Assembly: GCA_964006375.1 (NCBI GenBank)
Contig: OZ023269.1
Span: forward strand, 132,052,047-132,116,046
Origin: Tillus elongatus
Lineage: Eukaryota > Arthropoda > Insecta > Coleoptera > Cleridae
Direction: 5' to 3'
Length of the DNA: 64,000 nt
This document shows positions 48,913 through 63,795 of this stretch, one piece after another. The stretch's first letter is position 1. The number at the start of each line of letters is the position of its first letter. Made by a program: the position numbers and the translations under genes. Under the pieces are notes generated by a model. That model saw only the letters and a list, made by a program, of their open reading frames with translations, searched no databases and was not told the origin of the DNA.

Positions 48913-50892
48913 CACACGAATAACTCAAAAAATAATAAGCTGATTTTGAGGAAATTTGGTGAGTAAATTCCTTTTACAAGTGGCTTGAATGAGTTTGTTA
49001 GCCAAATCGGACCAGTTTTTCCGGGAAAATTTTAGGTATCCTTTGGGAAAAAATGTGTATCTTTGGAAATAAAGCTATGGCTACCAAATATGGCAAGCTG
49101 GTTTATATTGTAAGAACTAAACTCTGCAACAAAATATAGGTCTCTATACGTCGAAAGAAAAAAAGTGATAGGCACTTAATAAAGCAATATTTTAGTACCA
49201 CTAAAAGTCAGAGAAGACGAAAACCAAAATATTGTATGTATTAAACAAAATCTATTAAATATTACAGACAACGTTTTTCTTTTCATGGAGCAAAAAGTTC
49301 AAGAAGTACCAGAAAGATTACTTTGAAAATTTTATAATTTTTCTCCTGGAAATGTCAAACTGGAGATTTGAAAACGTGACAAGTAGTATAAGTATTGTGA
49401 TGTATAAATGGTAAATATTGCATAAAATATATTAGAATGTTTTAAATTTGTGCTACACTTCTCATTTGTTAAAATAGTGGCAAAACCTGCCTCTAAAAAC
49501 CTTACATATTACAAATAAATAACTTAAGACCATTATCGGTTATCCACCTTTCATTGCAGAGTTTGATAGAAGGCTTACAGTGATGTAATTGTTAGATGCT
49601 TTGCTGATGAGCGAAGGGACGCCGGTTCAAATCTCAGGCTGATTGAATTGATCTTTGAACTTTTTATTTAACTTTTTGTCGTCTTTGATTCAATTTCAAC
49701 GTTATATGATCATATTGTGTAATTCTAATTTTTTTTTAATGAAAGATAAGCACTTTTAAGACTTTTAATTCAAGTTTAATAGCAGCTCTTATTGCCCTTA
49801 GTTGGTAAAACCGTTCCACAGTTAATAAAGATGTAGAGATTTGTGACACCAGAAGAGGTTCTTTTCTTCTCTACAATCGGATTAAATTTTTACTACATCC
49901 ACACGCAAAAGAATTTTCTCTTTGAAGCCACAAAAAAAGTATCTACTTCTATATTCAGATCTGATTTTGAATAATTTAAAATTTATTTAATTTATTTCTA
50001 TTAGCTAATTTTCTTGTACAAAATGTTTTTGTAATAGCGAATTTTCTTATAAATGTATTTAATGAATTTTCTTTGAAGAAACATTTGTGGCGAATTTTCG
50101 TATGAAAAATTATTCATTTGATGGAACATTTTTCAAACGAAATTCATCGAAAATAAGGTTTTAAGGGATTTTCGTGCAAACAAATTATTTTATTTTCAAA
50201 TTTAATTACAGATAACGTATATAATTTGAATTTTATTTATTCTTTTAGCAAAATTTTGTGTAAAAGATATTTAGCCAGTTTTCGCAGAATTTTTTTTGTG
50301 CTTCGTAGAAATCATTTTTCGTAAGATGTTTTTGTGAAATTTTGGTAACTAATCATAAATGTTTAACAAGTTATTATAAAAAAATGTTTACGGATTTTCT
50401 TAAAAAAATGTTTGCAAATTTTCATGAAATTATTGTTCAGTGTCGTCGAGAAGTTTTTGTGGAAAATTATATTTTGGTAGGTGGGTAAATAACTTGAACT
50501 GGTTCTTTGGCCAGGAAAATCGGACCAGTTTCCTTTTAATTTAATTAATTTATTTTTATTAGCGAATTTTCTTGTACAAAATGTTCTTTTAATAGCGAGT
50601 TTAATGAATTTTCTTTGAAGACACATTTTGTGAGAATTTTTATATGAAAAACTATTCCATTGATGGGTCATTTTTTAAATGAGATTCGTCGAAAATAAAG
50701 TTTTAATGGATTTTCGTGCAAACAAATTATTTTATTTTCAATTTTAATTACAGATAGGTATGTAATTTGAAGTTTATGTATTATTTTAGCCAAATTTTGT
50801 GTAAAAAATATTTAACCAAATTTGATGCCTGCTTTCATTAAAAAAATACATTTTGCCATTAAAAACATATTTTATAAAAATTCACTATCATA
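48838..50892 (+). mobile_element. Large (TA)n-cored element, paralogue of 1283-3218
   Basis: (TA)n (48838-48910), then the family's downstream segment, then from 49390 the long AT-rich block also found at 1750-3210, with a tRNA-like module at 49574-49640. The right terminal repeat is truncated (ATTCACTATCATAT...). Together with 1283-3218 it shows that the tRNA-like module and the (TA)n core can occupy one element. Confidence 0.6.
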
Positions 50893-52719
50893 TCTTTCTC
50901 TTTATTTTACCTAAAAAAAGCAACTATAATCTAAATTTTTTCTTTCCATGTGAATAACTATGTATATAATTTATTTATACTTATTTAGATATTATATAAT
51001 ATGTAAAGCAAAGCATTGCAACTATGTTGTTAGTGGATGTTTATGGAAACAAGCAAGTTGTATGAACCCAAAATAAGCGATTCTTTTCTTCTCTTCTTTT
51101 GTTCAGTCTATATAAATCAATAAAATGGACATGGACAAATGTGGCTATACGTGACAACCCCGATAAATTTTAGGCACAATATCAAGATTTTTGCTTCCCA
51201 AAGAAATCACTATGATACAGCATAAAATAAATTGAATGAAAACTGCCAGCATCCTCTATAAACAGTCTTATCTATATGTGCTCATTTTTCACAACGATTT
51301 TATTTACTGACAAGCACTACTTAAGATTGTCGTTTTTTTTTTGTGGTGAAAAAGGAAACTGGTTTTATTCTGGAAACACTATTTATCTCTTGTTATTATG
51401 GGCAATTTTGATTAAATACAAAATAACTCAAAATCTACTTAGAAAAAATTAAAATCTAATTGCAGGTTGTTTATTTTAATTCTCTTAAATAACAAATTAT
51501 TTTTATTTCGATTATCAAGTTACCGTCCAGCACGTTCGTCGTTTTAGATATGATACTAATCGAAAATATTTTAAAAGAGAGAGAATTTAAAAAATAATAA
51601 TAATTTATTACATGCTTTCCATAATATATAATTACGTCCCTTGGAGTCGCATTGAAGGACCGGTGTACTCTCGGCTTCAGTTTACTCGCAGTCTTGAACT
51701 ACTAAGAATTTGCGACATTTTCACATTTTCAAAAATTTTCATACCGTGTTTTACCAATAGAAATCGGAGTCCCATGCAAATGACTCAATCAGAGAGGTTT
51801 TCGTTTATAATATTTCTTGACAAAATCGAGATGTCGTTTACAGGGCGCTCTCAAATAGTGGCTGAATTTAAAAAATCAAGCTGTCGGAACTCAATTATTT
51901 CAAGTAGAACATCCTATATTTCGTGTTTAAGAAGTGAAGGGCATAATAATAAATGTTTAATAAGTTATTACAAAAAAATGTTTTTAGCTTTTAAAAACGT
52001 TTGTATACACTACAATGGTAATCTTGAAGAAAAAGTAATCATTTTTGTAAGCAAAGTAAAATCAATGGACATCCTTCGAGATATTCCGTTCATTTCATTT
52101 TGTGGTATAATATCAGTTTTCATTCAATTTATTTTATGGCATAACATAATGACTTCTGCTGGAAGAAAACCCCAATCTCTGAATGTTGCGTTCTAAATTT
52201 ATCAGTGTTGTCACCAATGACCACGTTTATCTACGTGTTCCTTTATTGATTTCCTTGACGTACTCGAAGGAAAAACAACACATTAAGATAAAGCTTGACC
52301 TAATTTATTCCAGACGAGTTCAACTTAAGCTCTAAAAGTTCATCAAAGAAAAAAAGTGATTACGAACAGTGCATTCATTCATAATTTATAGACTCAGATG
52401 TTTTGTTTGCTCTTACTTTACAATGACGGGCGTGGTACTCAAATTCAATTTTTTTTCAGAAACGTGTGTTCACCGAATCGACTGCTTTGCATTTTTATGA
52501 ACCTTAAGCTCATGAGAATATTATATTCTCTCTTTGTAAGCTTTTGCGGTGTTTCTTTATGTTTAGACTCTGTAAGAAAATTGTAGTAATGTAAATTTTT
52601 TATCGTTGCGGTATTCAGATAACAATAAAATGACCAAATTTTATTCTGGAGTGAGAGTCTGCTTAGTCTACTTTAAATCGTAATAACATAAAATATAGAG
52701 TGTATCTAAGTCATTTGGT
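50893..52719. other. Unassigned stretch with one 194-codon open frame
   Basis: The + strand frame 51612-52196 is long for chance but has no recognised family, splice sites or start context. Within it, CAGGGCGCTCTCAAATAGTG (51842) and AACATCCTATAT (51909) look like ends of a small TA-targeting element, so the frame is probably read through repeat DNA. Confidence 0.3.
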
Positions 52720-52854
52720 TTTAGTGAATTTTCTTTTAAAAAAAATTCACTAATGAGGATAACCCGACTTTTAAATTTTGAAAAAAATTTCTCCAAATGA
52801 GCGCGAACTAGGCCCCTTAGAACCCATATCCAGGGTCAGTTTCAATTTTTATTT

Positions 52855-52939
<85 letters not shown>

Positions 52940-53151
52940 ACTGATAACTAAAAAAATAATGGTCCGATTTTGATCCAATTTGGCACATAACCTCCTTTCG
53001 TAAGTGGCTTGGACAAATTCGTTATTCAGAAATATCGGCCCAGGTTTTCCCGGTAAATTTTGTTTTCTTTCGAAAAAAAATTATCTCCGGAAATAACAAA
53101 GTAAGGGCAACTAAATTTGGTACGCTAGTTTCTGTTATAAAGAGTATCGTG
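52720..53151 (+). repeat. (TA)n-family copy cut by a LINE
   Basis: TTTTAGTGAATTTTCTTTTA, GAGCGCGAACTAGGCCCCTT, (TA)n (52858-52936), then the downstream segment to AAAGAGTATCGTG, where unrelated LINE sequence begins. The family sequence does not resume on the far side of the LINE. Confidence 0.7.
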
Positions 53152-54349
53152 CTGTTCGATACGCCCAGGACCGGTTCTGGTCCCATAAATTGTTCTGCTG
53201 ACTCTCTTCGCGAGACTGTTAGCTCCCTGTTCTCCAGCGTATTCTCCAGTTTCAGCACCAGTTGGTGCAGTGCTGTTTCTGGTGAGACTCCTGCTCTGTA
53301 TGCATATTGTCTGCAGTGTAGGAGATATGCTTCCAGTACACCGCCGCTAATGTACCGGCTCGACCGTTTTTCCACTGTTTTTGGCAAGAAACACATGAGA
53401 CTTATTGGCCTCAGGGACTTTGCCTGGTCTGTTGGACGCCCAGGTTTAGGAATTAATACAACCCTGTCCAGTCTCCATGCTCTCGGAATGTAGCCCAGAG
53501 CCAGGCTGGCCCTCATAATGAGGGTAAGCGCCGGCGCCAGTATGTCTATACCCTGTTGGAGCATGATGGGCATTATGCTATCAAATCACGGCGATTCGAA
53601 TGGCTTGAAGCTGTTAATGACCCATATGACTTTTCTCCAAGTAACCACCTCTTTAGCGACTGTCCAGCCCACTCTAGATGCCTGCCTATACGGCGCCTCT
53701 ATTTCTGAGTGTTCCCAATCCGGAGGTGGTTGCAGCCGGGGAAGTGCGTCTGTAGTGAAACTTCCATTGTTTCTTCCCCCGAGCTTGTAAAGCCTCCCGT
53801 GGATGTTCTAAGGGAGCATATGTTGATCTGAGTGCCCTTGGACAGGATCTTGTGTAGTCGAGCACTCTCGGATGTATTCTCCACTTCCTCGCAGTGCCTC
53901 CTCCACGACTCCTTCCTGGCGTTCCTCAGTCTTTTGTTGTAGCTTGTTACGGCATGTCTATATTTATCCCATGCGCCCGACCTTTTGGCAGCGTTGAACT
54001 GCTTACGAACCTGCGACCCCCTTTGCCTGAGGTCCTCGTGCCACCACGGGACGTTCCTGGTGGACCCCCTCATTTTTAGGGGGCAGTTGGCGTTATAGGC
54101 CGAGGTGAGCGTCTGGCACTTGGGATGCCGCAACCTCGAGGTCTATTGAATTGTCTATGGTACTCTTAACCCCCCGCAGTTCCACTGATAGGTCTGCCCT
54201 GTAGGCTTCCCATTTCGCCTTGCCAGGGTCCCGGTACCATACCGTTTGTCTTTCGACTTTGGCGATTTCCACTGGATGTATCCGTGGTCTGAGCTACTCA
54301 CTTCCCCAGACACAGACCAGTTCTTAACAGAATTGATCGACCAACACAT
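53152..54349 (-). pseudogene. Non-LTR retrotransposon fragment (endonuclease end to RT fingers)
   Basis: Read on the - strand: VSGEVSSSDHGYIQW (end of the endonuclease, 54310), VPWWHEDLRQRGSQVRKQFN and SYNKRLRNARKESWRRHCEE (linker, about 54050-53880), then the reverse transcriptase with AWRLDRVVLIPKPGRPTDQA, KSLRPISLMCFLPKTVEK and QYAYRAGVSPETALHQLVLK. It breaks off before the catalytic YADD box at 53152. Frames change at least twice. The KPGRPxxxxKSxRPISLxxFLxKTxE pattern points to a Jockey/R1-like family distinct from the other LINEs in the window. It is higher in GC than its surroundings, so probably younger. Confidence 0.75.
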
Positions 54350-56824
54350 GTTAGTTCATAATCTTTACAACCTGTTTCCCTACAATCTTGTGGTTCAAAC
54401 TTTATTCTGTGGGTTACCTAGGAATGTAAATGTTGACAGTCGAAGAGAAATTCAAATAATTAGAGTATACACGTATTTTGAAAATTGGAGTAGTGAAAAC
54501 ATCAGATGTCTCTGACATCTACTTATGTTTGGGATTATTTAGAATTTAAATTAAGTCATATGCATACACAAGCTATGCATTTTTGTATAGCACGCTGTAA
54601 ATCTTATATAAATAAATAAATAGAATTGCATTTTTTATCAAACGTTAGCTGTAAATTGGCTTTTCTAAAAATGTTATTTGAACCTCTCATAATTCGCGGT
54701 TCAAATGGTGAGCAGACAATGTTTATGTCTGTTTCTTCTTTTCTGAATCCTAATCTCGTCTCAGACAATTCTTTTCTACAAAATATCACTAAAAGAACTC
54801 ATTTTTGTGTATCCCGCACATGTAAAAGCAACCCTTGTAATTCTCACAAAGAGGAGCAACAAGCTGTACGCTTTCACGAATGGAATATTGAAATAAATAA
54901 TAACAGTTTGTGGTCGTAATAGTGGTCCGTATCCCATTTTCGAGCTGAGGATAACTACTGTCATTTGTGAATACGTGTTCACTATAAAATACTCGTTATT
55001 ACCATGAAACATGTTATACGAGGGGTTGCTTACTGCTTCGAATCACTTCTCTAGAAAAGGAAGCTTTCAGGGAAAATATTTTATGAAAATATCTACTGAA
55101 AAATAAGAATATTTATTCGTTTTGTGTACCTGCTGATTCCCAATAAACAAATGAGTAACCAAGAGAATATTAGGATGCAAAAAATATAGACATATTAAGT
55201 TTCGTTCTCGCAGACACGGAATTAGAACTGTATCTTACAATCCAAATGGGTCCAAGCAGTATATTATAAATAAATCGGCAATTTTAAGTTAAAGTTTGGC
55301 AAGGGAATCTTTTGTTATTTTTAAATAAACGAAATTATTTACCAGAAGCAGTTTAATAAGTGCCAATTAATATGCTGATTAAATATAAGTACATTTGATG
55401 TTAAAATGATTATATTTACTTCTACATTGTCTTAAACGTGGGTTACTTCCACATCGTTCTTCAAGGTATGGAAGTATGGTAACGTGAACAGAAAATCGAT
55501 TTTTTTAAGCTCAAACGCGGTAAAACGTCTCAAAACATGTAAAAAACCTGATAGCGAGAGACACAAATTTGTGCCTGTCTGTAGGTCGATCTATCTGTTA
55601 ATTCCGGCGATAACTGTTTAAGAAATTGAGCAATGTCGGTTCGGATTGATTTTGAGTGAAATTGTTTCAGGAGAAGAATGAGATATGGGGGGTTGTCTAA
55701 TTAAAGTTTCCACTTTAACATTGAAAGTCGAGTAATATGTCGTTTCATGAGATTTTTTGAAAACATAAATTCAAATATTACGACGGACCTGACATTCTCT
55801 AATTAAATTTAAGTAGGGACTGATCATGTAGGGATAACCAAGTCGTCGATTCCAAATTCATTTTATGAAAAAGTCTTTCTGAGGAGAGTGAATTATCACA
55901 ACCATGCGGAAGTTATGATTCAATTTGCAGCAACATTTTCTAGAAGATTGCGCCTTCCAACGTAAAAGAAATATAATTAGTATTCCCCATAGGAGAGCAA
56001 TCATTACTCCCTTCCGACAAACTGTTTGGTATTATAAAATAAACTAAAAAAGGATGCCAGTTATTACTGATTTACAAGATTACATCGACGTGTTTGGTGA
56101 ATTTTGAACTGTAATTAAAGTGGAATCCGTGGGAGTAAAAGACTGGATAAGGCTATTATAGATTCTTTAAAAAATGTTCAATCTTGGCATTTTAAATTGT
56201 CGATGGCAGAAAGTTTTTACTGAAAACAGAACATGATTAGAACAGAACGAATAACATATAAAGTAAGCGAAGGTGAAGCTAAAGCTGTTTTGAAGCGAAA
56301 AAAGAAAATACTGTATCTTTATACTGACACTCCAAGCGGATGAATATTGATCCTAACATTAAAGCATTATTACAAGCTCATTATAAGAGAAGACTATAAA
56401 AAAGCTTAAGACTTTTGTGAGCCGGCAACAAATAAGAAGTGGCCAAGTAAAACCAATTTATCACAATATAGGTTAATTTTTCCTTAATCATGTCAAATCC
56501 ATACGTTATGGCGTTCAGAAATAATACAATATAGGTTAGGTTATCTAACATTTTGAGCAATATTTGGAGTTTATTTGATGTACTTGAGGTTTTTTGTAAT
56601 AATAATATTAGGATTTGTTTAAGTAAAAATCAAACTTGGAAACTTACTTTTAATTAGTTGCCTAAAAAATCATTTTTATTTCACTTCGTTGTTCCTAAAT
56701 TTGCAAAACCCCAAGTGTTGTGCCAAGAGACGCCAAAAGATGTCCAAATTAAAAAGTTGTTTTGAAACCTTTTTATTTAGATCACTAGCGGAGTGGTGAC
56801 TAATCGTCTCAGTCAACAGCTAGT
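54350..56824. other. Unassigned AT-rich stretch
   Basis: Several open frames of 60-100 codons on both strands have no recognised relatives. No splice-bounded exon or shared repeat was recognised. Confidence 0.3.
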
Positions 56825-57065
56825 AGCACAAAAAAGTCTGGACGCAGAAAGTGCGTTATGGAAGTGAATTTTCATTAAAATGTTTTTAATACAAATGCAG
56901 GCATCAATCTGATTACCGGTATAGCCTATGTAGTAGAAACAATGTACCCTATTTTATCAACTTAAAATGTTGGTTTCCTAGCCAACGAACCTTGGGTTAA
57001 TAGCAAATTGAGTTATTGAAATTTGAAGTATTAAATGAAAATTCGCTACCCAAACATACATCATA
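56825..57065 (+). mobile_element. GTCTGGACGCAG-family MITE, right end damaged
   Basis: Left end AAAAAAGTCTGGACGCAGAA. Interior with GATTACCGGTATAGCCTATG. It stops at ATGAAAATTCGCTACCCAAA without the last part of the inverted end. Confidence 0.6.
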
Positions 57066-57915
<850 letters not shown>

Positions 57916-58856
57916 AATTTTCTTAGAAAAAAGCCACAAAATATCGTGAAATAAATATGTGAGTGGCTTATCGCATTTTCTGGGCATTTTACTAAAGTGG
58001 ACAAGACGACTTTTGGAAAGGCCCCCTCGAATTATAACCTCATATACTTAACATATAAGTCTCAGATTTTGTGTTTGTGGTCCTTAAAAAAAACAATAAA
58101 TTTCCACCCTTTGACTCTCTAGAAAACATTGTTCCAAATAATAATAAAACAAAAAACAAACCAGGAAAATTCTGAAAAACTGATTGATTTTTAAAACTCT
58201 TGTGGCAGTTGCACCTGCAGAATTTTATTCGTTGAATTAGTCGCTGTTCTGATTATTCCATCAGACATAAAAAAGAACCCAGTTAATAAAATCAATTAAA
58301 ATAAGTAGAAAATGAAAGAAGTTGACTAGACTGAGGGCACAAAAAGCAAAAGTAAATTTATAATTCTCGTCGAACTGAACCAGTTTCTCTCCTGTAGAGA
58401 CAAACATTCCTTAAAAGGATAATGAACAAAACGTAACTGTTAAATCAGCCCCGGGATAAACATTTACTTTTCTTTGAATTACAAAGGATAACGGAAGTAC
58501 TCACAAAAAACTCTTCATATAGGTATAATAAATAAATACATACAACTCATTTTATTTGCTAAAATAAATTAACTTATGGTAAACTAATTAGGTACACATT
58601 GTCATATGGCAATGCGATTCAAGCACGCTATCCTACTCTCTCGCTCTCTAAATTCTAGCGATAGCTTTCTTTCCTGCCAGTATCTTAAAATCGCGATGTC
58701 TAACCAATTTTGTTTTCTTCATAGGTCCTATTTACGCACTGAGATGGCGACTTGGTCGTAAATTTCACAAGGTTTTCTCTCCATAACTTTAGTAACCACC
58801 TTTCTGCTTTAATTTCTTCCAACATCTTTATTCGTCTTTTTATTTGAGTACCTTTC
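57916..58856. other. Mostly unassigned
   Basis: 58730-58800 (GAGATGGCGACTTGGTCGTA) resembles the arms of the inverted repeat at 46.0/47.7 kb. Nothing else was recognised. Confidence 0.35.
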
Positions 58857-59117
58857 TGCAGTAGAACAGTAGTATATTATTTTTCACAGTGGTGCCAGTA
58901 AAATAGAACGAGCGTTACATGAATCTGGCAGTTGAATTGTCGCAGGGAAAGCAACATTAACTGGAAATAACGGTATACTTGTGTCTCGAGGACCCAGAAC
59001 TAAAGCGATAATCGCAATCTTCCTAGCGTGGCTGGTAAATAGTATCCCAAATTAATGTTAGCCCCGTTCTATTTTACTAACACCATTGTGAAAAGTAAAT
59101 ATTACACTACTATTGCA
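58857..59117. mobile_element. MITE with ~55-bp terminal inverted repeats
   Basis: Left arm 58857-58911 (GTGCCAGTAAAATAGAACG) and right arm 59062-59117 (CGTTCTATTTTACTAACAC) are inverted with several differences. The 150-bp centre is non-coding. It is unrelated to the other MITEs in the window. Confidence 0.65.
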
Positions 59118-59136
59118 GTTCTATTGTTCTATATAG

Positions 59137-60215
59137 GCAGTATGGATTCCGTCAGCGCAGATCAAATACCGACCTCCTTTCCTTTGTCACCTATTCTTGG
59201 AACAACTCCATGGAACTGCACGGTGTCGCTCTAGACATATCCAAAGCATGCTACCAGGTCTGGCACGCAGCGCTACTTAATAAACTTCTGGCCTATAGCC
59301 TACCACCAAAACTCTGTACCTGAGCAGCAAATTTCCTCTCCAACCGGAGCATATCTGTTGTCGTGGATGGCCATTCTTCCAAACTGTATGAAATTAATGC
59401 GGGAGTCCCTCAAGGTTCAGCTTTAGCCCATACTTTGTTTCTTCTCCACATCAATGACATCCTCTAAAGCACATCCGAGCCTCTCATTTAATACTCTTGA
59501 GCCCAATTGGATGAGGATCGCAGACTCATGGAGGGTTCTGTCTCTGTGGATCTCCACATGAGTCATCTTCACTTGTTAGCATTTCTGTCGATCGAAATCT
59601 CAATTGGCACCAACATATCACATCAATTGCAGAAGCGGCTGCTAGGAAATTAGGTTTTCTCTTCCGGGCTCGCAAATACTTTTCACCAGCTAATCTCCAT
59701 ACCTTATATACTTCACAAATAAGGCCAAACCTCGAATACTGCTCCCACATTTGGGGTGCCGCTGCGGCTTCTACGCTCGCTATCCTGGACTCCATTCATA
59801 AGAGAGCCTATACGTCTCATCGGTGATCCTACCCTCACTCAAAGGTTGCCATTCCTTGCCCACCGACGTGCCGTTGGTGACCTCTCTCTCTTTTATACAT
59901 ATCTCAACAGGCACTGCTCAGAGCTTTCTCACATAGTTCCTTCACCTGCTGCCCCCAACAGATCTACCAGGGGAACAGAGCGAATGCACCCTCTTCTCTC
60001 CAGGTCACCAGACATAGAACATCTTGTTATGCTCTTTTGTCCCGAGGACTTTTAAGTTGTGGAATTCCTTGCCGGCACATGTTTTTCCTTCTCCTCCGAA
60101 CCTTCAACTCCAGAATTAACAAGTTGCCTCTTTCCTCCTTATCGGAATCCACGGTACGATATTATTTAGGCTGTAAGCCCTCGTGGTGTGTTGTTGAAAT
60201 TAAAAAATAAATAAA
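59137..60215 (+). pseudogene. LINE (CR1/Jockey-type) 3' fragment, copy 3
   Basis: The longest copy of the family. It includes the palm part of the reverse transcriptase: QYGFRQRRSNTDLLSFVTYS (59148), GVALDISKACYQVWHAALL, then INAGVPQGSALAHTLFLLHI. After LDEDRRLMEGSVSVDL the sequence jumps by deletion of about 150 bp (relative to copy 2) to HLLAFLSIEIS, then LGFLFRARKYFSPAN, CSHIWGAAAAS and the shared 3' end with an A-rich tail (60195). Stops and frameshifts disable it. The 5' truncation falls directly after a MITE. Confidence 0.8.
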
Positions 60216-61385
60216 AAATATGAGCCAAAAGGAATGCAAGTTAATGTCTATCCACTCTCTGAAGAAGCCACTGCTACCGCTGTTGGTGAAAATTTGTTAT
60301 GACGACATGGATTTTACCAACTGTACTTTTGAGTGTTTATCATAGATTACAAGCCGCACAGAGGATATTTTCTCTTTAAAATTCAAAAGGAGGACGAAAT
60401 CTCATTTTAAGAGTTGTTAAATCAAGTTCTGGTGTCAGATAAAAGAGCTATCAATTGTGTGAGGGCAACAATTAAATCCTCCGGAATTAACAAATTTACT
60501 GCTACAAGATAAGTAACTTACTTAAAGCTTAGCAAGTTGTATTCAATAAATTACTTTGAAGTCTCAAGGGTTTCAAAATCCCGCCTGTATATTCCCGAAT
60601 CGATGGAAGCAGTCGCGAATCGGACTGAACTGAACATCTAGATACAACAGCTATTATTTGCACCCTTTGTTCAGGATCATTTATATTAGACAAAGGAAAT
60701 AACGACGACGTGTTGACTGCCCTAAATACCGTCGAATTTCTGCATGAAGAATTGAGGGTCTTTCAGACTTAATAATAGTTCTTGCTTTCTTATTTTAGCT
60801 TTTAAGTGCATTGTTTATTATTTACCAGGGAGGCCGTTTTATAATTCAGCCAGGAGCGTAGCCTGAACTTTAAAACTTTTGACATCACCCAAAGGGATTT
60901 TCTTTGCGTTAAAAAAGTACGTCAATATAAAATAATCTGACGTACCCAGTAAATTAAGCCAGCAAATTTTAATAAGATTGTAAATTTACACAGTGTACCT
61001 ACAATGTCCACAGTTATTCCTGCAGAAATTGGAATAATATTTGGGTTATTATATTTGACAATGTATCCAATGCTTCAGCATCTCCATTCTTTTCAATTTT
61101 TTTTCCAGAAAAATTAATTTTTAAATTCCCACACTTTATGACCTATTAACTCAACCAAAATTTTGTTTATTCAATTGAATGAACGTTATTATTTTTAGAA
61201 AAGTCAATAGGTACTGTAAAACATTTTGTTAAATTTTTGTTGAAAATATATATTTTTAGAGTTGAAAATATATGTGATTTTTAGTAAGTTCTTTGCAGTT
61301 TCTAAGCTTAAAGTATTTTTTCGAAAAATAACGTAAGAAAATATGTGCTGCTTGTAAATGCATCAGCCACACTATGGCGGAGCTA
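60216..61385. other. Unassigned AT-rich stretch
   Basis: One unbroken + strand frame near 60640-60770 (LDTTAIICTLCSGSFILDKG) has no recognised family. Nothing else was seen. Confidence 0.3.
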
Positions 61386-62137
<752 letters not shown>

Positions 62138-62212
62138 TTGAGCGTGTCCGTGTCAGTTAAGCCCTGTAGATCTCCGATAGTCGAGTCCTACATGACGAGT
62201 TCTAATCCTAGT
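62138..62212 (+). repeat. tRNA-like module (second class), diverged copy
   Basis: AGCGTGTCCGTGTCAGTTAA keeps a damaged A box. GACGAGTTCTAATCCTAG keeps the B box. It has the same position within the element as at 10461 and 39683. Confidence 0.45.
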
Positions 62213-62587
62213 TAGTGACTTCACTTTTTGTGATTTTTTAAATCCCCTTTCACTTTACCGTTATCTGATCAGATTCTTGTTATTTCGATGAATTTTTTAG
62301 CAAGTTTTTGTAAAAACATCATTTAATAAAGAAGAGATGAAAACTTTTAAAACTTAATTAAATTCGAATAGCATATCTGGTTGTTTGTTCTTGCCCTAAC
62401 TTATTGAAACCGTTCCATATTTAATACAGTCGTAAACCTTTCCCGTGGCTTCACAAGTGCTTGTTTTAGTGAATTTTCTTTAAAAAATTAACTAATGAGG
62501 AGACCCCGACTTTGAATTTAGAAAAAAATTTATTCAAGTGAGTGCGAACTAGGCCCGCTAGAACCCATATCCAGGGTGAGTTTCAAT

Positions 62588-62680
<93 letters not shown>

Positions 62681-62690
62681 GTCAGATAAA
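62213..62690 (+). repeat. (TA)n-family left segment and array 62592-62680
   Basis: TTTTAGTGAATTTTCTTTAA, a GAGTGCGAACTAGGCCCGCT-type segment and a (TA)n tract. With the array at 61526-61649 it frames a ~0.94-kb block between two arrays in direct orientation. Confidence 0.65.
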
Positions 62691-62980
62691 GAGTGTCAAA
62701 ATTTTAGTACTATACAATACTGTTTTTTTTGTGAAGTTTTTGTTTGAAAGAAGGAATGGTTTTTGTATTAAATGGAATCTAAATATATATGGTTGCAGTA
62801 GGAATGTTAGTGGGAATAGAAATCGCAGCTGAAGAAAACTTAGTTGAAAATCAAAAAGTCACAAGAGCAAAATAATTTGACATTTATATGTTTAGGGAGA
62901 GACTGTTCGAAATCGTGTCCCAGTGCAAGCACAAGCATAGCTTTTTTTATGACCTAATGTATAATTTCAATTAATAATAA

Positions 62981-62989
<9 letters not shown>
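62691..62989. other. Unassigned stretch
   Basis: Nothing recognised. Confidence 0.3.
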
Positions 62990-63049
<60 letters not shown>

Positions 63050-63755
63050 CATATGTATCAGTGGGCCCATTGTGATGAAATTTGCTGAGTACCTTCTTTT
63101 TGTAAGTGGCTTGCATAAGCTCCTTATCCAGGAAAACTGGACCACGTTTTCCCGGAAAATTTTGTGTTTTCTTTCGGGAAAACTTTATATCTTCGGAAAT
63201 AACAAAGTAAGGCCAAGCAGATTTGGCACACGTGTTTGTATTATAAAGGATGAACCATTTACCAAAATCTAGGTTTGTAAGTTTAAAGACGAAAAAGTTA
63301 TAGGCATCTAAAGAAAAAAAACTTGGGATTTTCCTCAAAACATCAAAGTCGCGAATTGAAACGCCAAAATTGGCAACATTTAAGCAATGAACCTGAAAAA
63401 AATACGGATTATGTAAAGAGTATTGTACAAACTCTCAAGGTTCAGTTTCAATCATCATTGCCCTTCAGTTTACTAAAATATTTCCAGAAAATTCATTTCA
63501 AATAGACCCTTCCTCTGATGCTTTGGCAGTAGTTTTAGTGTCTATAGTCTAACAGTCTATAATTTGTAGCTAATTTTCGTACAAAAAATTCGTCAACGAG
63601 GAGACCGCGACTTTTGAATTATAAAAAGATGTCTTCAAATGACCGCAAACTAGGCCCCCTAGCATCCATATCCGGGTTTACTTTCTGTTTACATATATAC
63701 AGGGTGACGCATTTCTACGATAAGGCTCAATATAATTATTATTATGCAAGGTACG
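62990..63755 (+). repeat. (TA)n-family copy with CAGGGTGACGC segment
   Basis: (TA)n (62991-63047), the GGGCCCATTGTGATGAAATT segment, then the block shared with 11154-11600, including ACATATATACAGGGTGACGC at 63693. Confidence 0.65.
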
Positions 63756-63795
63756 AGAAAAAATAACGCATTTGCTGCGTCCAGACTTTTTTTAT
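63756..63795 (-). repeat. GTCTGGACGCAG-family right end
   Basis: AACGCATTTGCTGCGTCCAG then ACTTTTTTT, the family's terminal repeat in right-end orientation. It closes the (TA)n-bearing element on its left. The remaining ~200 bp to the window end holds nothing recognised. Confidence 0.6.

Noticed and set aside
53149..54515. Several + strand open frames (for example 53149-53493, 53518-53790)
   Set aside because: They are antisense to the LINE endonuclease/RT fragment on the - strand.
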